Shown here: piece after piece, positions 7,803-17,178 of the stretch
Layout of the letters: every line of letters starts with the position of its first letter
How positions within the stretch are numbered: the first letter of the stretch is position 1
From: Planktothrix serta PCC 8927
Lineage (GTDB): Bacteria > Cyanobacteriota > Cyanobacteriia > Cyanobacteriales > Microcoleaceae
DNA: 64,000 bases
Assembly (NCBI RefSeq): GCF_900010725.2
Contig: NZ_LR734869.1
Coordinates: 353,672 to 417,671, forward strand
Reading direction: 5' to 3'
The notes under the pieces: model-generated
What the model was told of the DNA's origin: nothing
Database searches by the model: none
The model's input: only the letters and a program-made list of their open reading frames with translations
Translations under genes and position numbers: made by a program

Positions 7803-8882
7803 ATGGCGCTCGTACCCATGCGGCTTTTGCTGGATCATGCGGCTGAGAATGATTATGGACTTCCTGCATACAATGTGAATAACATGGAGCAGATCCAAGC
7901 CATTATGCAGGCGGCGGAAGAAACCAATAGCCCTGTGATTTTGCAAGCTTCTCGCGGCGCTCGTCAATATGCAGGCGAAAGCTTCCTGCGCCACCTAATT
8001 TTAGCGGCGGTGGAAACCTATCCCCACATCCCCATTGCCATGCACCAAGATCACGGCAACTCTCCCGCCACCTGCTATTCGGCGATGCGTCATGGCTTTA
8101 CTAGCGTGATGATGGATGGTTCCCTTGAAGCCGATGGCAAAACCCCTGCCAGCTTTGAATATAACGTGGCTGTCACCTTAGAAGTGGTGAAAGTGGCTCA
8201 CTCCATTGGCGTTAGTGTTGAAGGTGAACTGGGTTGTTTAGGTTCCCTGGAAACCATGCAAGGTGACAAAGAAGATGGTCACGGTGCAGAAGGAAAGTTA
8301 ACAATGGAACAACTGTTAACTGACCCTGACCAAGCTGTTGAGTTCGTGGAACGTACCCAAGTAGACGCTTTAGCGATCGCTATTGGTACCAGTCACGGTG
8401 CTTATAAATTCACTCGGAAACCCACCGGAGAAATTCTGGCTATTAGCCGCATTGAAGAAATTCACCGTCGTTTACCGAATACTCATTTAGTGATGCACGG
8501 TTCTTCTTCTGTTCCTGAAGATCTGTTAGAAATCATCAACAAATACGGGGGTCAGATCCCTGAAACCTACGGGGTTCCTGTGGAAGAAATCCAAAAAGGA
8601 ATTAAGAGCGGTGTCCGTAAAGTTAATATTGATACTGACAACCGTTTAGCCATTACCGCAGCCTTCCGTGAAGCGGCGTTCAAAGATCCTTCTAATTTCG
8701 ATCCTCGTCACTTCCTGAAACCTTCTATTAAATATATGAAGAAAGTTTGTGCGGATCGTTATAATCAATTCGGTTCTGCGGGTAATGCAGATAAAATCAA
8801 AGTTCAAACTTTAGATGAATTTGCAGCTAAATATGCAAAAGGTGAATTGAGTGCTACGACTAAATCGGCTGTTGCTGTCTAA
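7803..8882 (+). CDS. fba: Class II fructose-bisphosphate aldolase (Calvin subtype)
   Basis: 359 aa. [20 protein letters not shown] is the classic start of the Zn-dependent cbbA/fbaA type found in cyanobacteria. Metal and substrate motifs include the MHQDHGNS segment (His and Asp), [36 protein letters not shown] and [13 protein letters not shown]. It cleaves fructose 1,6-bisphosphate and condenses dihydroxyacetone phosphate with glyceraldehyde 3-phosphate or erythrose 4-phosphate in the Calvin cycle and gluconeogenesis. It is monocistronic, with a strong AGGAGG site and a good terminator after it. The upstream region carries repeat copy B and two inverted repeats. Confidence 0.97.
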   Translation: MALVPMRLLLDHAAENDYGLPAYNVNNMEQIQAIMQAAEETNSPVILQASRGARQYAGESFLRHLILAAVETYPHIPIAMHQDHGNSPATCYSAMRHGFTSVMMDGSLEADGKTPASFEYNVAVTLEVVKVAHSIGVSVEGELGCLGSLETMQGDKEDGHGAEGKLTMEQLLTDPDQAVEFVERTQVDALAIAIGTSHGAYKFTRKPTGEILAISRIEEIHRRLPNTHLVMHGSSSVPEDLLEIINKYGGQIPETYGVPVEEIQKGIKSGVRKVNIDTDNRLAITAAFREAAFKDPSNFDPRHFLKPSIKYMKKVCADRYNQFGSAGNADKIKVQTLDEFAAKYAKGELSATTKSAVAV

Positions 8883-8915
8883 TTTCAAGCCTCAATTTTA
8901 AAATTTAATGGTTTA

Positions 8916-8950
8916 AAAACCTGGTTTTCTCAACTGAGAAGCCAGGTTTT
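8916..8950. terminator. Bidirectional terminator between fba and the symporter gene
   Basis: AAAACCTGG (8916-8924) pairs with CCAGGTTTT (8942-8950) and TTCTCA with TGAGAA inside. The T-run on one strand and A-run on the other suit both convergent genes. Confidence 0.85.
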
Positions 8951-8961
8951 CTATTGAGTCC

Positions 8962-10653
8962 TTAATCTAAATGTTCTTCGTCAATTTCATCTAAAGCCGG
9001 GGGTTCATTGATAGGACTGCGTAACTCTTCAACTAAGGCTTGAATCTCTAAAGGTGGAGGTGCTGTGACGCGAGAAACACCGAAAGTTACTAAGAAATTT
9101 AAGATCATTCCAACGGTGCCAATTCCTTCAGGAGAAACGCCGAAAAACCAAGGGGTCATCCCATAGAATTTAACCCCTACAATATAAAATAAAGTAAAGC
9201 CTAAACCCACAATCATTCCGGTAATTGCGCCTTCTCGGTTCGTGCGTTTGTCGAAAATTCCTAATATAATGACGGGGAAAAAACTTGCCGCCGCTAACCC
9301 AAAGGCAAAGGCTACCACTTGCGCCACAAACCCTGGAGGATTTACCCCAAAATAACCTGCAATGGCTAATGCAAATCCAACCATGATTCGCCCCACCATC
9401 ACCCGTAATGATTCCGATGCGCCAGGGTTAATAATTCGATAATAAACATCATGGGCTATAGAACTGGAAATGACTAAAAGCAAGCCGGATGCTGTTGATA
9501 AAGCTGCGGCTAATGCTCCGGCTGCGACTAAGGCAATCATCCAAGGGGCAAGTTTAGCGACTTCAGGGGTTGATAATACAATAATATCGTTATCAACTTT
9601 GATTTCACTGGTTTCTTTATCAGGGGTAAATTGAACTCTGCCATCGTTATTTTTATCTTCAAACGTGAGCAGTTTGGTTCTTTCCCACTTTTGTACCCAA
9701 TCTAATTTTTGAACTTCAACAATGGGTTGATTATGCAATGTATTGATAAGATTATATCGGGCAAACATTGCTAAAGCGGGGGCTGTGGTATATAAAATGG
9801 CGATAAATAATAATGCCCAACCTGCGGAAAAGCGGGCGGATCTAACGTCAGGAACGGTGTAAAATCGGACAATAACATGGGGTAAACCTGCGGTTCCCAC
9901 CATTAAGGCTAGAGTGGTAAATAACACATCTAGCATCGATTTATTAACGAAGGGTTGGGTATATTCCTGAAACCCTAAATCCACTAAAGTTTCATTCAGT
10001 TGTGAGCTAATATCACTAAAGGTAAAGGCTAACTGGGGAATGGGATTTCCGGTTAAGATCCAAGCAAGGGCAATCGCGGGAATTAAATAGGCAACAATTA
10101 ACACAAAATATTGAGCTACTTGTGTCCAAGTAATGCCTTTCATTCCCCCTAAAATAGCAAAAAAACCGACAATAACCATGCCGATAATTACACCCGTTTC
10201 AATGGGAACTTGTAAAAATCGACTAAATACAATGCCGACGCCCCGCATTTGTCCTGCTACATAGGTCATCGACACAAAAATAGCAGCAATTACGGCAACA
10301 ATTCGAGCGATATTTGAGTAATAGCGATCGCCAACAAAATCAGGAACTGTATATTTTCCAAACTTGCGTAAATAGGGAGCTAATAGTAAGGCTAAAAGAA
10401 CATAACCTCCCGTCCATCCCATCAAATAAATTGAGCCATCATAGCCTAAAAAAGAAATCAATCCCGCCATTGACATAAAAGAGGCGGCAGACATCCAATC
10501 AGCAGCAGTTGCGGCACCATTTGCTAGAGACGGAACCCCATGTCCTGCTACATAAAATCCTTTACTATCTTTGACTCTAGCTTGCCAACCAATGTATAAA
10601 TACAGGATAAAAGATAGAATGACAAAAACCGTTGTCCAAACTTCTACACTCAT
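8962..10653 (-). CDS. Sodium:solute symporter, VC_2705/ActP-like
   Basis: 563 aa with about 13 predicted membrane segments. Signatures are the N-terminal GWQARVKDSKGFYVAGHGVP, ATAADWMSAASFMSMAGLI, the GMKGITWTQVAQYFVLIVAY helix and the AGALAAALSTASGLLLVISS region. A soluble insert (about 325-375) contains an EF-hand-like DKNNDGRVQF stretch. The family takes up acetate, pyruvate or similar small carboxylates with sodium, but the substrate is not readable. The ATG overlaps the stop of the DUF4212 gene (TAATG), the usual pairing for this subfamily, so the small protein is probably a transporter subunit. Confidence 0.88.
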   Translation of the reverse strand: MSVEVWTTVFVILSFILYLYIGWQARVKDSKGFYVAGHGVPSLANGAATAADWMSAASFMSMAGLISFLGYDGSIYLMGWTGGYVLLALLLAPYLRKFGKYTVPDFVGDRYYSNIARIVAVIAAIFVSMTYVAGQMRGVGIVFSRFLQVPIETGVIIGMVIVGFFAILGGMKGITWTQVAQYFVLIVAYLIPAIALAWILTGNPIPQLAFTFSDISSQLNETLVDLGFQEYTQPFVNKSMLDVLFTTLALMVGTAGLPHVIVRFYTVPDVRSARFSAGWALLFIAILYTTAPALAMFARYNLINTLHNQPIVEVQKLDWVQKWERTKLLTFEDKNNDGRVQFTPDKETSEIKVDNDIIVLSTPEVAKLAPWMIALVAAGALAAALSTASGLLLVISSSIAHDVYYRIINPGASESLRVMVGRIMVGFALAIAGYFGVNPPGFVAQVVAFAFGLAAASFFPVIILGIFDKRTNREGAITGMIVGLGFTLFYIVGVKFYGMTPWFFGVSPEGIGTVGMILNFLVTFGVSRVTAPPPLEIQALVEELRSPINEPPALDEIDEEHLD

Positions 10654-10907
10654 TAATCTTTCCTTTTATATTTTCGATCCAATTTATCCATTTGCACGGC
10701 GTAAACAAAAATCAACACAACAAAAACATAAATTGATCCCTGTTGTGCCATCCAAAATCCAAAGGGTACACCAAAAAAACGAATGGTATTTAAAGGCTGA
10801 ACGAATAAAATACTCATGCCTAGCGAAACAACGGCCCAGACAATTAAAAGATTTCTAATTAAAGCCGTATTTTCTCGCCAATACGCTTGACGATTATTGG
10901 GATTCAT
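10653..10907 (-). CDS. DUF4212 small membrane subunit of the symporter
   Basis: 84 aa. Two membrane helices (about 15-35 and 45-70), with NRQAYWRENTALIRNLLIVW and RFFGVPFGFWMAQQGSIYVF typical of DUF4212. Members are nearly always encoded directly before a VC_2705-type sodium:solute symporter, as here, with a one-base overlap. Confidence 0.88.
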   Translation of the reverse strand: MNPNNRQAYWRENTALIRNLLIVWAVVSLGMSILFVQPLNTIRFFGVPFGFWMAQQGSIYVFVVLIFVYAVQMDKLDRKYKRKD

Positions 10908-10996
10908 AATGATTGAATTGATGAATTAGAATCCAAACTATAGATAAATTATAATTTTGTCAATTCCTGTTTATATTTCTTAATATATTTTATTTT

Positions 10997-11159
10997 AAAT
11001 TAAAAATTGATCCAGAAGGTAAACCTATTAAGTTTTTATTGGAGGTTAATTCATAATATTGATGAACAATATATTGTTAGGTTAATTGGTCAAGTGATCA
11101 CCGTTAGTTTAGAAACCGTTAAAATTGTAAATGATTTGCCCGATTTGGGATTATCCTAA
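10997..11159 (+). pseudogene. Frameshifted remnant of a small unknown gene
   Basis: Frame one reads KLKIDPEGKPIKFLLEVN. Skipping one T near 11049, the next frame continues HNIDEQYIVRLIGQVITVS then LETVKIVNDLPDLGLS and TAA at 11157-11159. The joined translation has the look of a real protein C-terminus, but I do not recognise the family. No start codon is visible. Confidence 0.35.
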
Positions 11160-11164
11160 GAGAA

Positions 11165-11186
11165 GAAGCCCTGAAGGGCTTACTAC
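11165..11186 (-). repeat. GTAG-headed REP-like palindrome
   Basis: On the minus strand GTAGTA then AGCCCTTCAGGGCTTC, the same unit as at 5213 and 7600. Confidence 0.85.
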
Positions 11187-11360
11187 GATACTGCGTTCTT
11201 GGGAACAGTTGGCAGTTACCCAGTCCCAGAAATCGTTGGGTCTTTTGATCGCTTCGGATACTATCTTGATATGTTGTCTCACAATTGTTTGTAGATTGGA
11301 CTTCCTAAGAATAGTAGACAGATGTTAAAGTAACGAAACCCAAGATTATTTTTATTGTTT

Positions 11361-11747
11361 TTAATCCCATAATCTCTGAATAGGATAAGCATCAAACTTG
11401 ATATCTCTGCTAATTAAAATTAGGGATCTATTGATGGCTTGAGCGATTAACATTCGATCAAAAGGATCTCGATGATGTAAGGGTAGATTACAAATTTGTA
11501 ACGTATCAATAAACATAATAGGGAGCAAAAGAATATCTGAATTTTCAAGCTTATCTTCAATGGTTTTATAACTTTGTTGTAATGACAATTTACCCAAATT
11601 TAACTTAATCGCAATTTCCCAAAGACTGGCAATACTCAGATAAACATGATCCGCTATATCAATCATCTCTCTTAGGCTATCAGGTAAATTAGGATCATTT
11701 TCCGATAACCAAATAAAAGTATGAGTATCTAACAGAAAAGAATTCAT
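11361..11747 (-). CDS. PIN domain toxin, VapC-like
   Basis: 128 aa, normal for the family. MNSFLLDTHTFIWLSENDPN is the standard start (Asp in LLDTH), with SIASLWEIAIKLNLGKL (Glu) and HHRDPFDRMLIAQAI (Asp pair), then SRDIKFDAY. The catalytic centre is complete. Its ATG overlaps the antitoxin stop by four bases. It is the type II toxin-antitoxin subfamily common in cyanobacteria and should be an RNase restrained by its partner. Confidence 0.9.
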   Translation of the reverse strand: MNSFLLDTHTFIWLSENDPNLPDSLREMIDIADHVYLSIASLWEIAIKLNLGKLSLQQSYKTIEDKLENSDILLLPIMFIDTLQICNLPLHHRDPFDRMLIAQAINRSLILISRDIKFDAYPIQRLWD

Positions 11748-11974
11748 TCCATATATTCCTTAAAATCTTCTAAAGGTTCATCAAAATCATCAGATAGAGG
11801 TAAAACAAAAGTCCCTTGTAATATTCCTGAGCGACGTTTTTTAACAGGGGGCTGCTCTGAGGGAGTCTTTTGGGAGTAGTTTTCCATAAGATAGTTAGCA
11901 TAATGTAGAAGCTCTTGTTTTAGAGATTCTGGCATTATCCCAACCATTTGTAGGATTTCCGTATCAATATTCAT
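11744..11974 (-). CDS. DUF2281-like antitoxin
   Basis: 76 aa. Helical N-terminus (EILQMVGIMPESLKQELLHY), a basic linker with KKRRSGILQGTFVLPLSDDF and an acidic end (DEPLEDFKEYME), the usual DUF2281-type antitoxin layout in which the C-terminal tail wraps the PIN toxin. First gene of a coupled two-gene minus-strand operon. Confidence 0.8.
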   Translation of the reverse strand: MNIDTEILQMVGIMPESLKQELLHYANYLMENYSQKTPSEQPPVKKRRSGILQGTFVLPLSDDFDEPLEDFKEYME

Positions 11975-12065
11975 AATAGCTGTTGTGATTTATTCCCATC
12001 GTTTTTTAGACTGACCAACTAGACTAGACAAAAATTTATATATCCCCCTATTATAACTTATAGCG

Positions 12066-12087
12066 GAAGCCCTGAAGGGCTGACTAC
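12066..12087 (-). repeat. GTAG-headed REP-like palindrome
   Basis: Minus strand GTAGTC then AGCCCTTCAGGGCTTC. It lies between the antitoxin start and gltS. Confidence 0.8.
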
Positions 12088-12151
12088 GACACCGAACTTA
12101 ACGTATAATCAAAAACTTAAGTGCAATGCTCAGGGATTAAGATTTTACACC

Positions 12152-13360
12152 ATGAATATCCTGCAACTCAATGTACGCGAAACGGTGATTGTGGCGATTT
12201 TAGTTCTGTATCTGGGGAAATATTTAACCGAAAAGATTAAATTTCTTAGAGATTTTAATATCCCCGATGCGGTTTCGGGAGGTGTCCTCGCCTCCTTATT
12301 TTTTGGTCTTTGTTTTGCGGTTTTCCAGCATCAAATAGAATTCGATCTCAATGTCCGTGATGGTTTATTGATTGTTTTTTTTACCACTATTGGGCTTTCT
12401 GCCAAACTGAAAACCTTGGTGAAAGGGGGAAAACCGCTATTAATTTTGTTAGTAATGGCGGTCAGTTATCTGATTGTCCAAAATCTAACGGGAGTTGCGA
12501 TCGCAGCCCTAACAGGATTAAAATTGCCCATCGGTTTGCTGGCGGGGTCGATTTCTCTGAGTGGAGGACATGGGACGGTGATCGCCTGGTCTCCTATTTT
12601 TAAGGATACCTATGGAATTGCCAATGCTTCCGAAATTGGGATTGCGAGTGCTACCTTTGGTTTAGTGTTTGGGGGAATTGTCGGGGGGCCGATCGCCAAA
12701 TTTTTAATTAACAAAAACCGACTCCAAGCAAATCACCCCGATCAAGACCTGAGTATCGGTATTAAGGACGACCAGAAGAATGTCAATATTGACTACAAGA
12801 CCATGCTGAATTCGGTGTTAGTGATTGGTCTGGCTGTTGGTTTGGGACTGGAAATCAATGCGATCGCTACCGCCATCGGTTTAAAATTGCCTGTGTTTGT
12901 GGGTTGTTTATTAGCGGGAATTATTCTAACCAATACCGTCCCTTTGCTATTCAAACGCTTTGCTTGGCCGTCTGATACGCCGTCTCTGGCTTTAATTTCT
13001 GATGTCAGTTTGGGTTTATTTTTAGCGATGTCCTTAATGAGTTTACAGTTGTGGACATTGGTGGACTTGGCTGGGCCGATCGCTTTATTATTATTGGTAC
13101 AGTTATTGATGATTACGGTTTATACCATTTTTGTCGTGTTTCCGGTCATGGGCAAAAACTATGATGCGGCGGTGATTTCGGCAGGATATTCGGGACTCGC
13201 ATTAGGGGCGACTCCAACAGCAATGGCTAATATGACGGCTGTAACTGAACATTTTGGAGCTTCACCCCAAGCTTTTATTATTGTTCCTCTAGTGGGGGCC
13301 TTTTTTATCGATATTGCCAATGCCCTCGTGATCCAGAATTTTCTCAATTTCTTATCGTAG
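12152..13360 (+). CDS. gltS: Sodium/glutamate symporter
   Basis: 402 aa, the typical GltS length, with 10 or more membrane helices in two inverted halves. Family motifs include LGKYLTEKIKFLRDFNIPDA near the N-terminus, the LSGGHGTVIAWSP loop and the second-half GYSGLALGATPTAMANM. It imports glutamate with sodium at the plasma membrane. The stop codon TAG is part of the GTAG head of a REP-like palindrome, so the repeat has either supplied or replaced the native end; the family C-terminus looks almost complete. It appears to be a single-gene unit. Confidence 0.92.
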   Translation: MNILQLNVRETVIVAILVLYLGKYLTEKIKFLRDFNIPDAVSGGVLASLFFGLCFAVFQHQIEFDLNVRDGLLIVFFTTIGLSAKLKTLVKGGKPLLILLVMAVSYLIVQNLTGVAIAALTGLKLPIGLLAGSISLSGGHGTVIAWSPIFKDTYGIANASEIGIASATFGLVFGGIVGGPIAKFLINKNRLQANHPDQDLSIGIKDDQKNVNIDYKTMLNSVLVIGLAVGLGLEINAIATAIGLKLPVFVGCLLAGIILTNTVPLLFKRFAWPSDTPSLALISDVSLGLFLAMSLMSLQLWTLVDLAGPIALLLLVQLLMITVYTIFVVFPVMGKNYDAAVISAGYSGLALGATPTAMANMTAVTEHFGASPQAFIIVPLVGAFFIDIANALVIQNFLNFLS

Positions 13361-13377
13361 TCAGCCCTTCAGGGCTT
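13357..13377 (+). repeat. REP-like palindrome containing the gltS stop codon
   Basis: GTAG (13357-13360) then TCAGCCCTTCAGGGCTT. TAG at 13358-13360 is the gltS stop. Confidence 0.85.
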
Positions 13378-13479
13378 AAATCTTAATTGACCGACCGCTT
13401 GCACCGACCCCAAACAAGCAGAATTTGAAATATAACTTTTTCTGATCACATAGATTTAGAAAAAATTTCTTAAAACCAC

Positions 13480-13509
13480 TTTACAAAACTCAACTATCTG
13501 TGTCATATT
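13480..13509 (+). promoter_or_regulatory. Candidate psbA promoter
   Basis: TTTACA (13480-13485), the -35 form known from cyanobacterial psbA genes, with a weak CATATT -10 at 13504-13509 (18-base spacing). This would give a leader of roughly 60 bases. Confidence 0.4.
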
Positions 13510-13574
13510 ACTAATCAAGGTAGAGAAAACACTATCGAAGTACCTCGACAAATACATAGCAATATATACCTAAC

Positions 13575-14657
13575 ATGACAACCACGATTCAACAGCGCGA
13601 GAGCGCCTCGGTCTGGGAACGGTTCTGTAACTGGGTGACATCCACCAACAACCGGATTTATATCGGTTGGTTCGGTGTACTGATGATCCCCACACTGTTA
13701 ACCGCCACCATCTGCTACATCATCGCCTTTGTCGCCGCTCCTCCAGTGGACATCGATGGTATTCGTGAACCCGTTGCGGGCTCACTGTTATACGGAAACA
13801 ACATCATCTCTGGTGCAGTTGTTCCTTCCTCTAACGCCATCGGCTTACACTTCTACCCGATTTGGGAAGCAGCTTCTCTGGATGAGTGGCTGTACAACGG
13901 AGGCCCTTACCAGTTAGTGGTATTCCACTTCCTGATCGGCATCTTGTGCTACATGGGTCGGGAATGGGAATTATCCTACCGTTTAGGGATGCGTCCTTGG
14001 ATCTGCGTTGCCTACTCTGCACCTGTTGCAGCAGCCGCCGCCGTATTCTTGATTTATCCCATCGGTCAAGGTTCATTCTCTGACGGAATGCCTTTAGGTA
14101 TCTCTGGAACCTTCAACTTCATGTTAGTGTTCCAAGCTGAACACAACATCCTGATGCACCCCTTCCATATGTTAGGCGTTGCCGGGGTGTTCGGAGGAAG
14201 CTTATTCTCCGCGATGCACGGTTCTTTAGTCACCTCTTCTCTGGTGCGTGAAACCACCGAAACCGAATCTCAAAACTACGGTTACAAATTCGGTCAAGAA
14301 GAAGAAACCTACAACATTGTTGCAGCCCACGGTTACTTTGGTCGTTTAATCTTCCAATACGCCAGCTTCAACAACAGTCGCAGCTTACACTTCTTATTAG
14401 GTGCATGGCCCGTTGTCGGGATTTGGTTCACTGCTTTAGGTGTGTCCACAATGGCGTTCAACCTGAACGGTTTCAACTTCAACCAGTCAATCATCGACTC
14501 TACCGGTCGCGTGATCAATACTTGGGCTGATGTGTTAAACCGCGCTAACCTGGGTATGGAAGTAATGCACGAGCGCAACGCTCACAACTTCCCCTTAGAC
14601 TTAGCTTCTGGTGAATCTGCTCCTGTGGCTTTGATTGCTCCTCAAATCAATGGTTAA
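13575..14657 (+). CDS. psbA: Photosystem II protein D1 (Glu130, high-light type)
   Basis: 360 aa. Every functional residue checks by position: Tyr161 (YZ), Asp170, Glu189-His190, His198 (P680 ligand), His215 and His272 (non-heme iron), Ser264 (QB/herbicide), His332, Glu333, His337, Asp342 and Ala344 of the Mn4CaO5 site, followed by a 16-residue tail removed by CtpA after Ala344. Residue 130 is Glu ([10 protein letters not shown]), which marks the high-light D1:2-type isoform rather than the Gln130 form. Five membrane helices in the thylakoid. Codon use is more biased (TTC, AAC, CAC) than in neighbours, as expected for a highly expressed gene. Strong terminator follows. Confidence 0.99.
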   Translation: MTTTIQQRESASVWERFCNWVTSTNNRIYIGWFGVLMIPTLLTATICYIIAFVAAPPVDIDGIREPVAGSLLYGNNIISGAVVPSSNAIGLHFYPIWEAASLDEWLYNGGPYQLVVFHFLIGILCYMGREWELSYRLGMRPWICVAYSAPVAAAAAVFLIYPIGQGSFSDGMPLGISGTFNFMLVFQAEHNILMHPFHMLGVAGVFGGSLFSAMHGSLVTSSLVRETTETESQNYGYKFGQEEETYNIVAAHGYFGRLIFQYASFNNSRSLHFLLGAWPVVGIWFTALGVSTMAFNLNGFNFNQSIIDSTGRVINTWADVLNRANLGMEVMHERNAHNFPLDLASGESAPVALIAPQING

Positions 14658-14676
14658 TTTTTAACCTAAATAATAC

Positions 14677-14708
14677 AAAAAACGCTCTCCGAAAGGGGGG
14701 CGTTTTTT
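14677..14708 (+). terminator. psbA terminator
   Basis: AAAAAACG CTCTCC, loop GAAA, GGGGGG CGTTTTTT: an uninterrupted 14-bp stem (two G-T pairs) with a tetraloop and T-run. Confidence 0.92.
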
Positions 14709-14810
14709 GTTGATAATCCAGGGACAATCCTATTCATGTTAAAGTTAAAATATAGCAATACGCATTACAGTTAGGACATTTTTTAATCCTGAAAGCCTTT
14801 CACTTCTAAC

Positions 14811-14857
14811 TGTTCCCTGTTCCCTGTCCCCTGTTCCCTGTTCCCTGTTCCCTGTTC
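14811..14857 (-). repeat. Heptanucleotide tandem repeat (GGGAACA)n
   Basis: About six units of TGTTCCC on the plus strand, one of them altered to TGTCCCC. Other arrays of the same unit lie at 23034, 31403, 51807 and 51978. Confidence 0.9.
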
Positions 14858-14889
14858 AATATAGCAGTCTTGAACTCAACATCAAGCTT

Positions 14890-15585
14890 ATGCTCCAACA
14901 ACTGCAACCCCAAAATCAAACCCCCATTGTTTATCCCGATAGTGATGGACAACCCATGTCTGACAATACGCTGCAATTTCAATGGATTGTAACAATTAAG
15001 GAAAATTTAGAACTGTTATTTGCTGACAATTCTAATGTGTTTGTAGCGGGAGATTTACTCTGGTATCCCGTTGAAGGCAATAATACGATTCGTCGCGCCC
15101 CGGATACAATGGTAGTGTTTGGAAGACCCAAAGGTTATCGGGGTTCTTATAAACAATGGCAAGAAGATAATATCCCGCCCCAGGTGGTATTTGAGATTCT
15201 TTCCCCTGGCAATAGAATTAAAGAAATGGCAGCCAAACTGCAATTTTATCAACAATATGGTGTGGAGGAATATTATCTCTATGATCCTGAAAAAGTTGAT
15301 TTTGCCGGATGGCAAAAAATCGATGGACAATTAACTATTATTGATGAAATTCAAGGTTGGGTCAGTCCCCGTTTAGGAGTTCGGTTTGAAATGGCACAGG
15401 AATTACAAATTTTTACCCCCACAGGAGAACGGTTTTTAACGTTTGTAGAATTGGGGCAAATTAAGCAAAAAATGGAACAAGAATTACAGCAAGAACGAAG
15501 ACGGGCAGAACAAGCAGAAGCTCGGTTAAAAGAGTTAGAAGAACGATTGAAAAGTTTAGGAGTTGATCCGAATCTCTCAGAATAG
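14890..15585 (+). CDS. Uma2 family endonuclease-like protein
   Basis: 231 aa. Residues about 20-190 form the Uma2 (DUF820) PD-(D/E)XK fold: DNTLQFQWIVTIKENLELLF, FVAGDLLWYPVEGN, RRAPDTMVVFGRPKGYRGSY (Asp), PPQVVFEILSPGN (Glu) and GVEEYYLYDPE. The C-terminal 45 residues form a charged coiled coil (QELQQERRRAEQAEARLKEL). Uma2 genes are hugely amplified in cyanobacteria; function is undefined, nuclease activity is inferred from the fold. No ribosome site is obvious before the ATG, which follows a GGGAACA array by about 30 bases. Confidence 0.85.
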   Translation: MLQQLQPQNQTPIVYPDSDGQPMSDNTLQFQWIVTIKENLELLFADNSNVFVAGDLLWYPVEGNNTIRRAPDTMVVFGRPKGYRGSYKQWQEDNIPPQVVFEILSPGNRIKEMAAKLQFYQQYGVEEYYLYDPEKVDFAGWQKIDGQLTIIDEIQGWVSPRLGVRFEMAQELQIFTPTGERFLTFVELGQIKQKMEQELQQERRRAEQAEARLKELEERLKSLGVDPNLSE

Positions 15586-15593
15586 AGGAATAA

Positions 15594-17129
15594 CTATTGC
15601 CCTAACCACAACGTATCCAAATAATTAATCCGGGCGGAGGGACTCAAGGCGGTTAATACTTGTTCTCCATAACTGCGATGCAACACTCGACTATCAAATA
15701 ACGCCACAACCCCTTGACTATCGCGGACAGTGGCAACGGCTCTTTGCAACTCACTTAAAGCTGTGGGTAACAAATAAAACCGAAACCAATCCAGATGTCG
15801 TTGTTTATAATAGGCGACTTGTCCAGCAACTAAGGGATCTTCTAAAGAGGGAATCGGTAAAGTAGCGATCGCCAATAAATAAGGTGAGGGTAAATCCCCT
15901 TGATGCTGTCGCCAAAACTCCCAACCCGTAACTAAAACCCCATTTTCGGGCAAATTCGTTGTTTCTACCTGTACCCGTGAACCGAATTCTGCCGCCATAG
16001 CCGTACTCACCTGAGCTTTTAACGGCACATCTCCGATTAATAAAACACTTAACCTTTGTACCGACAAACTCATACATAAAATCGTATAAATCTCTTTAAT
16101 CAAAGATACTTGAAACTGAGGCGTATTCGGTAAAGGTAAACCCGATGGGATATAAAGTTGAATCAGTTGGCTTTGCCGATCTGGAGTAAATTTTACACCC
16201 GTCATTTCTCCTAATCCTAGGGACTGACGGAAAATCGGGGCCGTTTTGTCTAAATCCAACGCTCCCCCAATCAACACCACAGGCTGTTGCGGCCAAATGG
16301 GACTTAACTCTGATGCTACATCCACTGGCCCACAAAACAGGGAAAAAGTTCCTAATATCCGATCCACAACGGCCCATTTTAATTGATCTGTGAGTTGCCA
16401 GCGTTGCCAAAACCTCTGCCATTGCGCCAACATTAGATCAGAATTGAGTTTAAGAACAGAATACAGTTGCTCGATAATCTCCTGTTCAGGACTGTCCAAC
16501 ACATAACATTGATAGGGGTTGGGGGGATGTTGGAATAATACCCGTGTTAGCTGTACTCGTGCATCTCGAATGGTTTCTGCTTGTTCAGGTTGATATTGCA
16601 TCAGATGATTCCAGTCCTGGGGATGCAAACTCACCGTTAGGGTTTGGCGTGTCCACCCTTCTAAATCATCGGCCCCATCAATCAGGGTGAGAACCTGTTG
16701 CGGAAAGGCCTTTTTGCCCCTTAAACGGGCGGATAACCAGGCTGGGGGCGTTGTGAGCAATACCCCTTGAAAGTTGTCATCGGGCCAGCGATCGCCTCGT
16801 GCGATAGGTTTATCAGCGATTAAATCGGGATGGTTTAAGGTTTCTGGGTTAATCCATTCTGAAAAATTCAGCCCTTGTAGCTCGTCTAAAATCCCATCCG
16901 GTGCAACCACTATCGCCGGTTGATGCCAAACTAACAACGGTATCCAATAACTAAATCGATAGGGATGATCAGAATGGCTAGGGGGAATTCCCGTTTGAAT
17001 TAAGGCATTGCGTCCCAATCGCAAGGCTCTGGCCACCAAACGAGCCATCGTTAGATGATGGGGCCAAGGAGTTTCGCCTTGCGACTTCAGAAAGTTTCGC
17101 AATAAGTTATGGACTTCAACTTCAATCAA
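15594..17129 (-). CDS. DinG/XPD-like helicase homologue lacking a Walker A motif
   Basis: 511 aa. The overall architecture matches cyanobacterial DinG-like superfamily 2 helicases: an N-terminal ATPase-like part, a middle helical part and the C-terminal LQRAVATVRDSQGVVALFDS region with RVLHRSYG, equivalent to the DinG motif V/VI end. Where the P-loop belongs, residues 41-60 read NALIQTGIPPSHSDHPYRFS, with no GxGKT or GxGKS. The DEAH box position reads LTLIDGADDLEG, and the QxxGRxxR motif is reduced to QRAVATVR. It is therefore probably inactive as an ATPase and may be a structural or regulatory paralogue. The frame is intact and long, so this is not simple decay. Confidence 0.7.
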   Translation of the reverse strand: MIEVEVHNLLRNFLKSQGETPWPHHLTMARLVARALRLGRNALIQTGIPPSHSDHPYRFSYWIPLLVWHQPAIVVAPDGILDELQGLNFSEWINPETLNHPDLIADKPIARGDRWPDDNFQGVLLTTPPAWLSARLRGKKAFPQQVLTLIDGADDLEGWTRQTLTVSLHPQDWNHLMQYQPEQAETIRDARVQLTRVLFQHPPNPYQCYVLDSPEQEIIEQLYSVLKLNSDLMLAQWQRFWQRWQLTDQLKWAVVDRILGTFSLFCGPVDVASELSPIWPQQPVVLIGGALDLDKTAPIFRQSLGLGEMTGVKFTPDRQSQLIQLYIPSGLPLPNTPQFQVSLIKEIYTILCMSLSVQRLSVLLIGDVPLKAQVSTAMAAEFGSRVQVETTNLPENGVLVTGWEFWRQHQGDLPSPYLLAIATLPIPSLEDPLVAGQVAYYKQRHLDWFRFYLLPTALSELQRAVATVRDSQGVVALFDSRVLHRSYGEQVLTALSPSARINYLDTLWLGQ

Positions 17130-17178
17130 ACCTGTTCAAAAATGCCTATTGAATTTCTACGTCTACCATCATCGCGCA

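Larger units (their letters stand above)
10908..11360. other. Gene-poor stretch of about 450 bp
   Basis: Very AT-rich start (10920-11000, probable promoter zone of the DUF4212 operon), then a small frameshifted gene remnant (10997-11159) and a GTAG-type palindrome (11165-11186). I see no intact gene. Confidence 0.6.

Noticed and set aside
11131-11328. Plus-strand ORF of 65 codons
   Set aside because: It crosses a REP-like palindrome and has no ribosome site or recognisable sequence.
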